Positions 27,350 through 40,034 of a DNA stretch of 64,000 nt are shown piece after piece. The stretch spans positions 1 to 64,000 of the forward strand of contig JADCGS010000034.1 in the NCBI GenBank assembly GCA_020248865.1. Direction: 5' to 3'. Within the stretch, counting starts at the first letter, position 1. Every line of letters starts with the position of its first letter. Below the pieces are notes generated by a model. The model was not told the DNA's origin, ran no database searches, and saw only the letters and a program-made list of their open reading frames with translations. The DNA is from Burkholderiales bacterium. Lineage in GTDB: Bacteria > Pseudomonadota > Gammaproteobacteria > Burkholderiales > Burkholderiaceae_F. Both the position numbers and the translations under genes were made by a program.

Positions 27350-28467
27350 ATGAACCCCTTCTCGTTAGCATCCGGCCGCGCGGCGGCGCGCCATGCCGTC
27401 GCCCTGCTCGGCCTGCTATGGGCCGTCGGCGCGGCGCAGGGGGAGGTGTCGGCGGGAACGGCGGCGGGGACGGCGGCCGGGGCGACCGCGACCGCGGAAC
27501 GCCGCAGCGTGGCCAGCCACTACGTGGCCGATGCCGTGATCGAGGCCGTGCGGCAGGCCACCGTTTCGGCCCAGTTGCCCGGGCAGGTCACCCAGTACTT
27601 CGTCGATGCCGGCGACCGTGTGCGGCGCGGCCAGTTGCTGGCGCGCATCGATGCCCGCGAGGCCGACGCGCAGTTGGCCGCCGGTGCGGCGCAGGTGACG
27701 CAGGCCGAGGCGCAGTTGGCCCAGGCGCGCCTGAACCACGAGCGCACCGCCCGCCTGGTGCAGCAGGACTTCGTGTCGCAGGCGGCGCTCGACCGGGCCG
27801 AGGCGGACCTGAAGACCGCCGCGGCCGCGCTCGAGGTGGCCCGTGCCGGCCGGACGGTGGCGGGCAGGGCGCGCGACCATGCCGAGGTGCGGGCGCCGAT
27901 CGATGGCGTGGTGACGCGGCGGCTGCTCGAGCCCGGCGAGCTGGCGCAGCCCGGCCGCCCGGTGCTCGAACTGCACGACCCCCTCGCGCTGCGCGCGGTG
28001 GGCAGCGTGCCGCAGCATGTCCTGGCCGCGGTGCTACGGGCGGCGCAGGCCGGCGCGCTGGCCGGCACCCGCGTCGAGCTGCCGGCGCTCGGGCTGCAAG
28101 TGGCGGCGCGACGCGTGACCGTGATGCCGGCCACGGACGCGCGCCAGCTCGCCACCGCGGTGCGGGCCGAGCTGCCCGCGCCAATGCCGGCAGGCGTCAT
28201 GCCGGGCACCACCGCCAAGCTGTGGCTGCCCATCGGGCAGACCGACCGGCTGGTGGTGCCGCCGGCGGCCATCCTGCTTCGCAGCGAGTTGACGGCGGTG
28301 ATCGTCGTGGCGGCCGACGGCCGCCGCGTGCTGCGTCAGGTGCGCACCGGCGAGCACGGCGCCGACTGGATCGAGATCCTGACCGGCCTCGATCCCGGCG
28401 AGACCGTGGCCCTCGATCCGCAGCGCGGCACGTCCGGCGCGCGCGGCGCCGGCACGGCGGCGGCACG

Positions 28468-28471
<4 letters not shown>
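27350..28471 (+). CDS. RND efflux adaptor (membrane-fusion protein)
   Basis: The protein is 373 residues from the ATG at 27350. It has a signal peptide (LLGLLWAVGAAQG), then the biotinyl-lipoyl half motifs (SAQLPGQVTQYFVDAGDRVRRGQLLARID, and later DHAEVRAPIDGVVTRRLLEPGELAQPG) around a helical hairpin, then the barrel domain. This is the HlyD/AcrA-type adaptor layout. An ATG at 27335 is in frame but would be only a few bases from the predicted transcription start. It overlaps the pump gene by 4 bp. Confidence 0.9.
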
Positions 28472-31754
<3,283 letters not shown>

Positions 31755-31758
<4 letters not shown>

Positions 31759-31991
31759 CCATCGAACGCCTGATCCGCATCTTCGCCGGCAGCTTCATCC
31801 TGGCGAGCCTCGCGCTCGGCGTGCCGGCCAGTCCGCTGTACCAGTCGACGTGGTGGCTTGCCTTCACCGCATTCGTCGGTGCCAACCTCCTGCAGTTCGG
31901 CTTCACCAACGTCTGCCCGCTGGCCTGGGTGCTCAGGAGACTCGGCGTGCCGGCCACGGAGCCCACCCGAACCAATGGGCAGGCGGCATGA
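31755..31991 (+). CDS. DUF2892 two-helix membrane protein
   Basis: The 78-residue protein has the DUF2892 (YgaP membrane domain) layout: ERLIRIFAGSFILASLALG, a short loop, then WWLAFTAFVGANLLQFGFTNVCPLAWVLRRLG. The conserved NxCP pattern (NVCPL) with its single cysteine is present. In YgaP this domain is joined to a rhodanese, so it is linked to sulfur-transfer chemistry. It overlaps the pump gene and the repressor gene by 4 bp each, within one operon. Confidence 0.9.
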
Positions 31992-32314
31992 AGCCGGCGC
32001 CGCGCAAGCGGCCCGGTGCGGTGGCCAAAGCGGCGGCCGATGCGGTGGATGATGCGGCGGCCGCGCGCCGCAGCCTGGTGCTGCGACTGAAGCGCGTGGA
32101 AGGCCAGGTGCGCGGCGTGCAGGCGATGATCGCGCGCGGTGCGGACTGCGAGGCGGTCGCGCAGCAACTGGCGGCCGCGCGCAAGGCGCTCGATCGCACG
32201 TTCTACGAGCTGATGGCCTGCGCCATCGAGCACCCGCACTTGTCGCCGGTACCGGGCGAGCCCGCGGCGCAGCGGGCGCAGCGCATCACCCGCGTGCTGG
32301 CGCGGCTGGCCTGA
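31988..32314 (+). CDS. CsoR/RcnR/FrmR-family transcriptional repressor
   Basis: The 108-residue all-helical protein has the family core LVLRLKRVEGQVRGVQAMIARGADCEAVAQQLAAARKALDRTF (spread over residues 30-72). Cys54 is the conserved first-ligand cysteine. The second ligand is unusual: copper sensors have His 25 residues and Cys 29 residues later, formaldehyde sensors a His at +25, persulfide sensors Cys at +29. Here Ala and Pro occupy +25 and +29, while Cys78 lies at +24 and His82/His84 nearby. The inducer is therefore unclear. A matching box lies at 27294-27307. Confidence 0.88.
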   Translation: MKPAPRKRPGAVAKAAADAVDDAAAARRSLVLRLKRVEGQVRGVQAMIARGADCEAVAQQLAAARKALDRTFYELMACAIEHPHLSPVPGEPAAQRAQRITRVLARLA

Positions 32315-32358
32315 CGGGTCTGACCGGTGCCGCCCGCGGGTTGCGGGTCGACGGGGGT

Positions 32359-33123
32359 TCAAGCCGCCGCCGCCGGATTGCCCGCGGGTTCGCCCGGCCC
32401 TGGAGCGCCGGATCGGCGCGGCTGCCGGGTGGAAGGCAAGTCATACGCCGGGCGTACCGCGCTGCCCTGGCCGAACCGGAAGCCGACCTTTTGCGCCAGC
32501 CTGCGCTGCGCATCGGTCTCCAGGTCGGAGACGATGAGCCAGTCGGCGTCCAGCCCGACCGCGCGTGCTTCCAGCAGCGCATCCTCCCAGTAGTCGATCC
32601 TGGCGGACGACGGTGCGGCCAGCTTGGCAAAGCCGGGCTGCAGCAACTCGATCGCCTTCCTCTCCGCACCGATGCGTGAGGCGCTCAGGCGGTAGCCGAC
32701 CGGTACCGCCTGCGTGCGCAGCCACTCGACGAAGCTCTGGACCCTGTAGGGCGAGCGCAGCCGTTCGACCTGGCCGCGCAGCATCACGCTGATGCGATGC
32801 GCCAGGAGGCGGTTGGTCTCGAAGATGTCGGTGGCCGGATCGAGCGCCCGCTCGACGGTGCCGAACGAAAGCGTGACGCAGATGCGGTCGACCCGCTGGA
32901 ATTCGAGCAGCGCGAATGCCTTGCGCAGAGCTAGGATCTGCAGGCGTGCGCGCCGCATCGTGGTGGGCTGGTAGCCCTCGGTCCAGACGTAGAGCTCGTC
33001 GAACAGCCGCTCACGGGTTGCAAGCGCCCGCGTCGGCCACATGGTGGCGCCAACGGTCCCTTCGCTCGAGCGCAGCAGGCCCGCGAGGGTGAGGTTGGGC
33101 TTGGATTGCGGATAGACGGGCAT
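32359..33123 (-). CDS. Degenerate EAL-domain-like protein
   Basis: The 254-residue protein contains a C-terminal region reminiscent of an EAL phosphodiesterase. It has ARIDYWEDALLEARAVGLDADWLIVSDLETDAQRRLAQKVGFRFGQGSAVRP where EAL enzymes have the helix, the EGVET motif and the QGxxxxxP ending. The EAL tripeptide itself and the metal ligands are not recognisable, so cyclic-di-GMP hydrolysis is unlikely. The N-terminal half has no recognised domain. It could bind cyclic-di-GMP or act through protein contacts. Start ATG at 33123 gives the first plausible N-terminus (MPVYPQSKPNL). Confidence 0.55.
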   Translation of the reverse strand: MPVYPQSKPNLTLAGLLRSSEGTVGATMWPTRALATRERLFDELYVWTEGYQPTTMRRARLQILALRKAFALLEFQRVDRICVTLSFGTVERALDPATDIFETNRLLAHRISVMLRGQVERLRSPYRVQSFVEWLRTQAVPVGYRLSASRIGAERKAIELLQPGFAKLAAPSSARIDYWEDALLEARAVGLDADWLIVSDLETDAQRRLAQKVGFRFGQGSAVRPAYDLPSTRQPRRSGAPGPGEPAGNPAAAA

Positions 33124-33265
33124 CTTTGGCGGCCGAACCGATGAAGCGCAGCGGCCGGACAAAGAGTCTGGGCATCCGCCGTGTGCGCCGCAACGTGAAT
33201 AAGCGGGGCTGACCGGGTTTGCGCGAGGCCGGTCGACGGACCGCCCCCGGGGGCGCTGGCTGCGG

Positions 33266-33970
33266 TCAGGCCGCGGGCGGCTGCCCGTAAGTGCAGAACT
33301 GCTGCACCACGCGCGCCATTTCGTCGGCCGGCAGCCATGGCGGCTCGCCGAGCCGCAGCGCGGCCAAGTACATGCCGGCCAGATGCTCGATCTCGACGGC
33401 CAGGGCCAGCGCGGCCCCCAGAGTTGCCCCGCAGGCAATCACGCCGTGATGCGCGAGCAGGCAGGCGCGCCGGTCGGCCAGTGCAGCCAGGGCGTGGTCC
33501 GACAGCGCCTGCGTGCCGAAGGTGGCATACGGCGCGCAGCGGACGTCGGCGCCGCCGGCGGCCGCCACCATGTAGTGAAACGGCGGCAGCCCGCGTCCAT
33601 GGCAGGCGAGCGCGGTCGCCTGCGCCGAGTGCGTATGCACGATGGCGCCGAACTCCGGGCGCGCGACGTAGATGTCGCGATGGAAGCGCCACTCCGACGA
33701 CGGCGCACGCCGTCCGCTGCAGCGGCCGTCGGCCAGGCGCTGGAACACGAGATCATCGGGCTGCAACTGCGCATACGGCAGGCCGGTGGGCGTCACCAGC
33801 AGACCCAGGGCCGCGCCGCGCCGGCAGCGCGCCGACACGTTGCCGGACTTGTTGACGTTGATGCCGGCGGCGTTCATGGCGCGCGCCGTCTCGATCAGCT
33901 GCGTGCGCAGCGTGGCCGAGTCCTCGGGCGCGGCCGCGCTCTCGGCGATCGGCCCCTGCGCCGGCTTCAC
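33266..33970 (-). CDS. Class II aldolase (probable 5-deoxypentose-1-phosphate aldolase)
   Basis: The 234-residue protein has the zinc-dependent class II aldolase/adducin fold: NKSGNVSAR near residue 40-48, the catalytic Glu in SSEWRFHRDIY, metal ligands in VHTHSAQA and the late His in LLAHHGVIACG. It starts at a GTG overlapping the mtnA stop (GTGA). In the DHAP shunt an MtnA-type isomerase makes 5-deoxyribulose or 5-methylthioribulose phosphate and an aldolase of this size splits it to DHAP and an aldehyde. The pairing supports that role over a fuculose-phosphate aldolase or MtnB role. Confidence 0.8.
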   Translation of the reverse strand: MKPAQGPIAESAAAPEDSATLRTQLIETARAMNAAGINVNKSGNVSARCRRGAALGLLVTPTGLPYAQLQPDDLVFQRLADGRCSGRRAPSSEWRFHRDIYVARPEFGAIVHTHSAQATALACHGRGLPPFHYMVAAAGGADVRCAPYATFGTQALSDHALAALADRRACLLAHHGVIACGATLGAALALAVEIEHLAGMYLAALRLGEPPWLPADEMARVVQQFCTYGQPPAA

Positions 33971-35064
33971 TCGGCCGCCGCCGGCTGCGTGAACAGGGCC
34001 GCCAGTGCAGAGGGCGCGGCGATGCCGCGCTCGGTGATGATGCCGGTGACCAGCCGCGCCGGCGTGACGTCGAACGCCGGATTGGCCGCGGGCGTGTCGG
34101 GCGGGGCGATCGCCACCTGCGCCGGCTGCCCCTGCGCGTCGAGCCCGCCGACGCGCCGCAGCTCGTCGCCGCCGCGGTCCTCGATCGGGATTTCGGCCAG
34201 TGCGTCGCGTACCTGCCAGTCGATGGTCGGCGACGGTACCGCCGCATAGAACGGCACGCCGTTGTCGTGCGCCGCCAGCGCCTTCAGATAGGTGCCGATC
34301 TTGTTGCACACATCGCCGTGGCGCGTCACCCGGTCGGCGCCGACGATCACCATGTCCACCTGCCCCCGCTGCATCAGGTGGCCGCCGGCGTTGTCGGCAA
34401 TCAGCGTGTACGGCACGCCGTGGGCGGCCAGTTCCCAGGCGGTGAGCAGGCCCTGGTTGCGCGGCCGCGTCTCGTCGACCCAGACATGCAGCGGCACGCC
34501 GGCGTCGTGCGCCTGGTAGACGGCCGACAGCGCAGTGCCGTAGTCGACCGTCGCAATCCAGCCCGCATTGCAGTGCGTGAGGACGTTCAGCGGTCGCTCC
34601 GGCCGCCCCAGCCCGCGCTGGCGCTCGGCCAGCAGCCGCGCACCGTGCGCGCCGAGCGCGTGGTTGATCGCGACGTCCTCGTCGGCGATGCGGCCGGCTT
34701 CGTCCCAGGCTGCCGCCGCCCGCTCGCCCGGCGCCAGCGGTGCGACGCGCCTGCGCACGCGATCGAGTGCCCAGCGCAGGTTGACCGCGGTGGGACGCGT
34801 CTCGGCGAGCCGCTGGTGCGCCGAGGCGAGCCCGGCATCGTCGGCGTGCGCCCGCAGTGCCATCGCCAGCCCGTAGGCGCCGGCCACGCCGATCAGCGGC
34901 GCGCCGCGCACCTGCATGCTGCGGATCGCCTGCTCGACCGCTGCCGCATCGCGCAGCTCGAGCGTGGCCAGCCGATGCGGCAGGCGTGCCTGGTCGATCG
35001 TGCCCACGCCGCTGCCGTCCGGCAGCGGCCAGATCGAGCGCGTCGGCTCGCCGTGGATCTTCAT
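33967..35064 (-). CDS. mtnA: S-methyl-5-thioribose-1-phosphate isomerase family protein
   Basis: MtnA converts aldose 5-methylthioribose-1-phosphate (or 5-deoxyribose-1-phosphate) to the ketose. The 365-residue protein has the complete family pattern: MQVRGAPLIGVAGAYGL, LNVLTHCNAGWIATVDYGTALS with the active Cys, VWVDETRPRNQG, VDMVIVGADRVTRHGDVCNKIGTY with the catalytic Asp, and PIEDRGGDELRRV. It is translationally coupled with the class II aldolase downstream. No mtnK, mtnP or mtnBCD gene lies in the window, so the kinase or phosphorylase must be elsewhere. Confidence 0.95.
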   Translation of the reverse strand: MKIHGEPTRSIWPLPDGSGVGTIDQARLPHRLATLELRDAAAVEQAIRSMQVRGAPLIGVAGAYGLAMALRAHADDAGLASAHQRLAETRPTAVNLRWALDRVRRRVAPLAPGERAAAAWDEAGRIADEDVAINHALGAHGARLLAERQRGLGRPERPLNVLTHCNAGWIATVDYGTALSAVYQAHDAGVPLHVWVDETRPRNQGLLTAWELAAHGVPYTLIADNAGGHLMQRGQVDMVIVGADRVTRHGDVCNKIGTYLKALAAHDNGVPFYAAVPSPTIDWQVRDALAEIPIEDRGGDELRRVGGLDAQGQPAQVAIAPPDTPAANPAFDVTPARLVTGIITERGIAAPSALAALFTQPAAAE

Positions 35065-35102
35065 GCGCCGATTATGCGACCGCAATCCCCGCGGCCGACG
35101 GC

Positions 35103-36017
35103 TCAGGCGGCCGGCCGGCCGGCCGTCGGCGGCGCGCCGGTGGGGCGGCGGGCCGGCTGCAGCGCCAGCACGTTGCCGGCCACCGCCAGCGCAATGCCGA
35201 CCACCGTGGCGGCGCGCCAGTCGTAGCCCTCGAACAGGGCCGACACGATGAGCGCCACCACGGTGGACATGACGCCCACGTAGCCGGCGCGCGCCGCACC
35301 CACCTTGGCCAGCAGCGCGTAGTAGGCGCCGAAGGCGAGCACCGAGCCGGCCAGCACAAGGTACGCCAGCGACAGGCCGAAGGCCCACGACCAGCGGATC
35401 GTCAGAGGCACGCCGGCGGCCGCCACCACGATCCACGAGGCCGCCGCGCCATAGGCCATGCCGAGCGCCAGCGGCCCCCAGCCGCTCACGCCGCGCTTCT
35501 GCACGCCGGCCATCACCATGTTGGACAGGGCGCTGGCCAGCACGCCGGCCGCCGTCAGCAGCGCGCCCAGCACCAGCGGGCGGTCGGCCGCCAGCCGCGC
35601 GAACTCGGGCCAGAAGATCAGCGCGATGCCCGCCAGCCCGAGCGAGCCGCCGAGCGCCACGCGGCGCGACATCGGCGTGCCGAAAAACAGCCGTGCCAGC
35701 ACCATGTTGACCAGCGGAATGGCCGAGTAGCCCACCGCGATCAGCCCGGAGACGATGTAGTGCTGGGCGTGATAGACGAACAGGTACGACAGGCAGAAGC
35801 CGAGCGCCCCGAGCAGAGCCAGCCGCAACTGCGTGCCGGCGTCGAGCGCCAGCGCGATGCCGCGCCAGTGGCAGAACAGCAGCAGCGCCAGTGCAGCCAG
35901 CGAAAAGCGCAGCGCCACGCCGAACTCCGGCGCGGTGGCTGCGACCTGGAAGGTCACGGCAATCCAGGTGGTGCCCCAGATCGCCACGCAGGAGAAGAAC
36001 AGAGCGGCGGGACTCAC
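35103..36017 (-). CDS. EamA-family (DMT) transporter
   Basis: This 304-residue membrane protein has ten predicted hydrophobic helices in two EamA repeats, each opening with a typical segment (AIWGTTWIAVTFQV; then ALGMAYGAAASWIVV). It belongs to the drug/metabolite exporter superfamily. Start is a GTG at 36017. It lies 38 bp upstream of mtnA on the same strand and may be cotranscribed; whether it moves a salvage by-product is unknown. Confidence 0.88.
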   Translation of the reverse strand: MSPAALFFSCVAIWGTTWIAVTFQVAATAPEFGVALRFSLAALALLLFCHWRGIALALDAGTQLRLALLGALGFCLSYLFVYHAQHYIVSGLIAVGYSAIPLVNMVLARLFFGTPMSRRVALGGSLGLAGIALIFWPEFARLAADRPLVLGALLTAAGVLASALSNMVMAGVQKRGVSGWGPLALGMAYGAAASWIVVAAAGVPLTIRWSWAFGLSLAYLVLAGSVLAFGAYYALLAKVGAARAGYVGVMSTVVALIVSALFEGYDWRAATVVGIALAVAGNVLALQPARRPTGAPPTAGRPAA

Positions 36018-36274
36018 GGCAAGAAAGCCCGCGACAGGACCGCGGGCAGCGGCAGGTCAGGCGTGGTCTTCGCACGTTGGGAGCAGGGCATCGGCCGCAT
36101 TGTGGCAGCCGCGCCGAAGCCCCTGCGGCGCAGGGGTCCATGGGCGGGGCAGCGCAACGGCACCGTGGTGCGGCGGCGGAACGGCCGCGCAAGCGGCGGG
36201 CGTCGGGGGTGGGCATCGACGGCGGCCCCGGAGAGAGTGCGGCCCGGTCTGCCGTGCGTGATCGCGGCCGCCGT

Positions 36275-36418
36275 TCACTGCCGTGTCCGTTGCTCGTCCT
36301 TCTCGATCTGGCGGCTGATCCAGCGGGTCATCCCGACGCCCATCACGATGGCGCCGATGATGACGCCCAGCGACATCAGGCCGACCGGCGTGGTGAACAG
36401 TTCCTTCAGCGCGTCCAT
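36275..36418 (-). CDS. DUF3149 small membrane protein
   Basis: This 47-residue protein begins MDALKELFTTPVGLMSL, has a single membrane segment rich in Gly/Ile/Met, then TRWISRQIEKDEQ. It matches the DUF3149 pattern of a short amphipathic start, one helix and a charged tail, known mainly from betaproteobacteria. Function is unknown. It lies 12 bp after the DksA-like gene on the same strand. Confidence 0.85.
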   Translation of the reverse strand: MDALKELFTTPVGLMSLGVIIGAIVMGVGMTRWISRQIEKDEQRTRQ

Positions 36419-36430
36419 GCGGGCTCCGGG

Positions 36431-36841
36431 CTAGCCGTGCGTGCGTGCGGCCAGCTGCTCGCTGCGCTCGGCGTAGCCCTGGCAGTCGGCGCAGCGCAGC
36501 GCAGACGGATGCGCTGCCAGGCGGGCCGGCGCGATCGGCTCGTCGCAGTCCACGCAGCGGCCGTAGCTGCCGTCGGCCACGTGCGTCAGTGCGGCATCGA
36601 CCTGCGCCAGCTCGGCGCTCACGCGGATCAGGCTCACCACGTCGGCGCTGCGTTGCGTCTCCGCCGCGGCCTCGTCGTCGGTTTCGTCGCCACGGCGCGG
36701 CAGGGCTGCTTCTGCGTGATGGTCGAGGCCATCCTGGTGCAGCCGGCTCTCGATCAGTGCGGCCAGTTCCTGGCGTTGGGCATGCAGGCGTGCAATGGCC
36801 TGCGCCAGTTCGGTGCGGACTCGCGGGCGGTTGGGTGACAT
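36431..36841 (-). CDS. TraR/DksA-type zinc-finger protein
   Basis: The 136-residue protein has a coiled helical N-terminal region (ELAQAIARLHAQRQELAALIESRL, residues 10-33) and a C-terminal four-Cys zinc finger (GRCVDC ... RCADCQGYAE). DksA relatives enter the RNA polymerase secondary channel. The coiled-coil tip is less conserved than in DksA. ATG 36841 follows a GGAGAG site; an upstream ATG at 36907 would add 22 residues of non-conserved sequence. Confidence 0.88.
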   Translation of the reverse strand: MSPNRPRVRTELAQAIARLHAQRQELAALIESRLHQDGLDHHAEAALPRRGDETDDEAAAETQRSADVVSLIRVSAELAQVDAALTHVADGSYGRCVDCDEPIAPARLAAHPSALRCADCQGYAERSEQLAARTHG

Positions 36842-37028
36842 GACATCTCTCCACGCTGGCCCGGATACGGTAGGCGGCAGGCCGCCGCCGCCGTTGACAG
36901 GAGTCAAGCGGTCGAGGATGGGCTCGGTTTTTCATGCAAGGCTCGCTGGTGCAGTGCACAATAGAGCTGTCTTCATTCGCGCCTGGCCGTCTTGCCGCCG
37001 CGCGGCGGCGGGCCTGCATCCCGATCAC

Positions 37029-39791
37029 ATGTTCACACTGCACTATCTGCGCGGCGCGCTGGCGCCCAAGTCCATCGCGGTGGTGGGCGCCACCGAGCGC
37101 GCCGATGCCCTGGGCAATCATGTGTTTGGCAACGTGCTGGCCGGCGGCTTCAAGGGCGTGGTCTACGCGGTCAACCCGAAGTACGCCGAGGTCAGGGGCG
37201 TCCAGTGCTATCCCTCGCTGGCCGCGCTGCCGGCCACGCCCGACCTCGCGGTGATCGTGACGCCGGCGCAGACCGTGCCCCGGCTGATCGATGACGCCGG
37301 ACGGCGTGGAATCAAGGCGGTGCTGGTGCTGTCGGCCGGTTTTGCGGAAGTCGGCGCCGAAGGACGGCGGCTGCAGGAGCAGGCGCTGGCACGGGCGCGC
37401 GCGCTGGGCATCCGCATGCTCGGGCCCAACTGCCTGGGCGTGATGCGGCCGGAAATCGGCCTGAACGCCACCTTTGCGCGCACCCCGGCGCGGCCGGGCT
37501 CGGTGGCGCTGGTGTCGCAGTCGGGCGCGGTGGTGGCCGCGCTGCTGGACTACGCCTGGACCTCGGGGTTCGGCTTCTCGTCGGTGGTGTCCACCGGCGG
37601 CGGCTCGGACATCGAGTTCTCCGAGATCCTCGACTTCCTCGCGCTCGACGCAGCCACCCGCAGCATCGTGCTGTACGTGGAGGGCGTGCACGACGCGCGC
37701 GCCTTCATGAGCAGCGTGCGCGCAGCCGCATCGGTCAAGCCGGTGGTGGTGCTGAAGGTCGGCCGCCACATGGCCGGACAGAAGGCGGCCATGAGCCACA
37801 CCGGCGCGATGGTGGGCGACGACGGCGTGTTCGACGTGGCGCTGCGCCGCGCCGGCGCGATCCGCGTGCAGGCCTTCAACCAGACCTTCGCCGCCGCCGA
37901 GGCGCTGGCCACCGGACGACTGCCCTCGGGCGTGCCGGGCAACCGGCTGGCGATCCTCACCAACGGCGGCGGCCCCGGGGTGCTGGCGGCCGACGCGGCC
38001 GCCGACAACGACGTGGCGCTCGCCAAGCTCTCGCCCGCGGCGCTGGATGCGCTCAACGGCGCGCTGCCGGCGACCTGGTCGCACGCCAACCCGGTCGACA
38101 TCATCGGCGATGCCTCGGCCGGCCGCTTTGCCGCGGCCATGAAGACGCTGCTCGACGATGTGGCCAACGACGGCGTTCTGCTGCTGTTCTGCCCCACCAT
38201 CGCGCTCGGCGCCGAGGAAACCGCGCACGCGCTGCTGCCGCTGATCAAGGCGAGCGACAAGCCGGTGGTCACCGCCTGGCTGGGCGATGCCGACGCCGGC
38301 AAGGGCCGCGCGGTGATGAAGTCCGCAGGCATTCCGGCGCTGACCAGCCCCGAGCGCGGCGTCGAGTCGTTTTCCTACCTGTCGCGCTTCGTGCGCAACC
38401 GTCAGTTGCGCCTGCAGAACCCGCCGTCGCACGTGGAGGATTTCGAGCAGGATGTCAGCGGCGCGCGCCGCATCGTCGAGCGTGCGCTGATGGCCGGCCG
38501 TGCCGTGCTCGACGAGCGCGAGAGCAAGGGTCTGCTGCGCGCCTTTGGCATCGAGGTGGCACGCACCGAGCTGGCCCGCAGCGCCGACGAGGCGGTCGCG
38601 CTGGCCGAGGACATCGGCTACCCGGTGGTGCTGAAGGTCGTGGCGCAGGGAGTCACGCACAAGAGCGAGGTGGGCGGCGTGCTCCTGAGCCTGCAGGGCG
38701 CGCAGGACGTGCGTCACGGCTTCGACACGATCCGCGCCCGGGTGGCCCAGCACGCGCCGCTGGCCCGGTTCATCGGCGTGCATGTGCAGCAGATGATCCA
38801 GCGTCCGCACGGGCGCGAGCTGATCGTCGGCATCGCGCGCGACGCCAGCTTCGGGCCGGTGATCAGCTTTGGCATGGGCGGCATCGCGGTCGAGGTGCTG
38901 CGCGACTCCGCGGTGGCGCTGCCGCCGCTGAACCGCTTCCTGGCGCGCGACCTGATCGGACGCACGCGGGTAGCCAAGATGCTCGACAGTTTCCGCGGCT
39001 TGCCGGCGGTGGACCTGGACGCGCTGATCGGCGTGCTGCTGAAGGTGTCGGATCTTGCCTGCGAGATCCCCTGCGTGCATGAACTCGACATCAACCCGCT
39101 GCTGGCCGACGAGGGCGGCGTGATCGCGCTCGATGCCCGCGTGCTGATCGGCGACGGACCGCTGGCGCCGGATGCCACCTACTCGCACCTGGCGATCCAC
39201 CCCTACCCCCGGCACCTGGCGCGCGCCACCCGCCTGAAGAGCGGCGAAACCGTGCTGCTGCGGCCGATCCGCCCCGAGGACCTGGAAGCCGAGCGCCGTT
39301 TCATCGCTCGGCTGTCGCCCAAGACCATGTACCTGCGCTTCCACGCGCCGCTGCGCGAACTGACCATGGAGCGGCTGGTGCGCTACACGCAGATCGATTA
39401 CGACCGCGAGATGGCTTTCGTGGCCGTGGACTCTAGCGACGAGAACGGCGGAGGCGAGATCCGCGGCATCGGCCGCTACACGCGCAATCCCGACGGCGCC
39501 ACCTGCGAGTTCGGCATCGCCGTCGAGGACGCCTGGCAGGGCCGCGGCCTGGGGCGCGCGCTGATGAACGCGCTGGAGAGCTGTGCCCGCGAGCGTGGCC
39601 TCAAGGAAATCATCGGCTACGTGCTGGCCGAGAACGACGACATGGGCACGCTGATGCGCAACCGCATGTACGACGTCCGCCGGGACGAGGATGACGGCAC
39701 CGTCTTGCGCTTTGCCAAACCGCTGCAGACTGCCGCCGGGCCGCCCGACGGCGATCCGCCGCGCAATCAGGCGCTGACGGACAAGGTGTAG
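37029..39791 (+). CDS. Pat-like acyl-CoA synthetase (NDP-forming)/GNAT acetyltransferase
   Basis: The 920-residue protein combines a CoA-binding and ligase part (residues about 1-450, starting SIAVVGATERADALGN, with NCLGVMRPEIGLNATF), an ATP-grasp part (about 470-700, ESKGLLRAFGIEVART ... VTHKSEVGGVLLSL) and a C-terminal GNAT domain (about 740-900, LLRPIRPEDLE ... EDAWQGRGLGRALMNAL). This is the layout of bacterial Pat/PatZ protein lysine acetyltransferases, which control enzymes such as acetyl-CoA synthetase. It is divergent from the DksA-like gene and stands alone. Confidence 0.92.
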   Translation: MFTLHYLRGALAPKSIAVVGATERADALGNHVFGNVLAGGFKGVVYAVNPKYAEVRGVQCYPSLAALPATPDLAVIVTPAQTVPRLIDDAGRRGIKAVLVLSAGFAEVGAEGRRLQEQALARARALGIRMLGPNCLGVMRPEIGLNATFARTPARPGSVALVSQSGAVVAALLDYAWTSGFGFSSVVSTGGGSDIEFSEILDFLALDAATRSIVLYVEGVHDARAFMSSVRAAASVKPVVVLKVGRHMAGQKAAMSHTGAMVGDDGVFDVALRRAGAIRVQAFNQTFAAAEALATGRLPSGVPGNRLAILTNGGGPGVLAADAAADNDVALAKLSPAALDALNGALPATWSHANPVDIIGDASAGRFAAAMKTLLDDVANDGVLLLFCPTIALGAEETAHALLPLIKASDKPVVTAWLGDADAGKGRAVMKSAGIPALTSPERGVESFSYLSRFVRNRQLRLQNPPSHVEDFEQDVSGARRIVERALMAGRAVLDERESKGLLRAFGIEVARTELARSADEAVALAEDIGYPVVLKVVAQGVTHKSEVGGVLLSLQGAQDVRHGFDTIRARVAQHAPLARFIGVHVQQMIQRPHGRELIVGIARDASFGPVISFGMGGIAVEVLRDSAVALPPLNRFLARDLIGRTRVAKMLDSFRGLPAVDLDALIGVLLKVSDLACEIPCVHELDINPLLADEGGVIALDARVLIGDGPLAPDATYSHLAIHPYPRHLARATRLKSGETVLLRPIRPEDLEAERRFIARLSPKTMYLRFHAPLRELTMERLVRYTQIDYDREMAFVAVDSSDENGGGEIRGIGRYTRNPDGATCEFGIAVEDAWQGRGLGRALMNALESCARERGLKEIIGYVLAENDDMGTLMRNRMYDVRRDEDDGTVLRFAKPLQTAAGPPDGDPPRNQALTDKV

Positions 39792-40034
39792 CGGGTCGGT
39801 CGCTGCCGGGGGCAAGATTGGCCCCCTATGACAGGTCACGTGCCCTGCAACCGGTCGCCATCGTGCGAGCCCAAGTGCGGCGGCCGTGCTGCCTGTCCCT
39901 GCGCCGCCGCCGGCCGGTGGCTCCGGGTCCCGGTGCAGCCGGCTGACGGAGACGATCAGGGTCGGGCCGGGCCGCTGCGGTCTGGCACGCCACCGACGCG
40001 CAACCGCGGCGATCCCGACTGCGCTGGCGGCGCG

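Noticed and set aside
39809-39829. GGGGGC/GCCCCC stem after the Pat-like gene
   Set aside because: No T-run, and GC-rich stems of this size are common by chance here.
36057-39839. 1260-codon frame opposite the Pat-like gene
   Set aside because: Antisense shadow running through several intergenic regions and genes.
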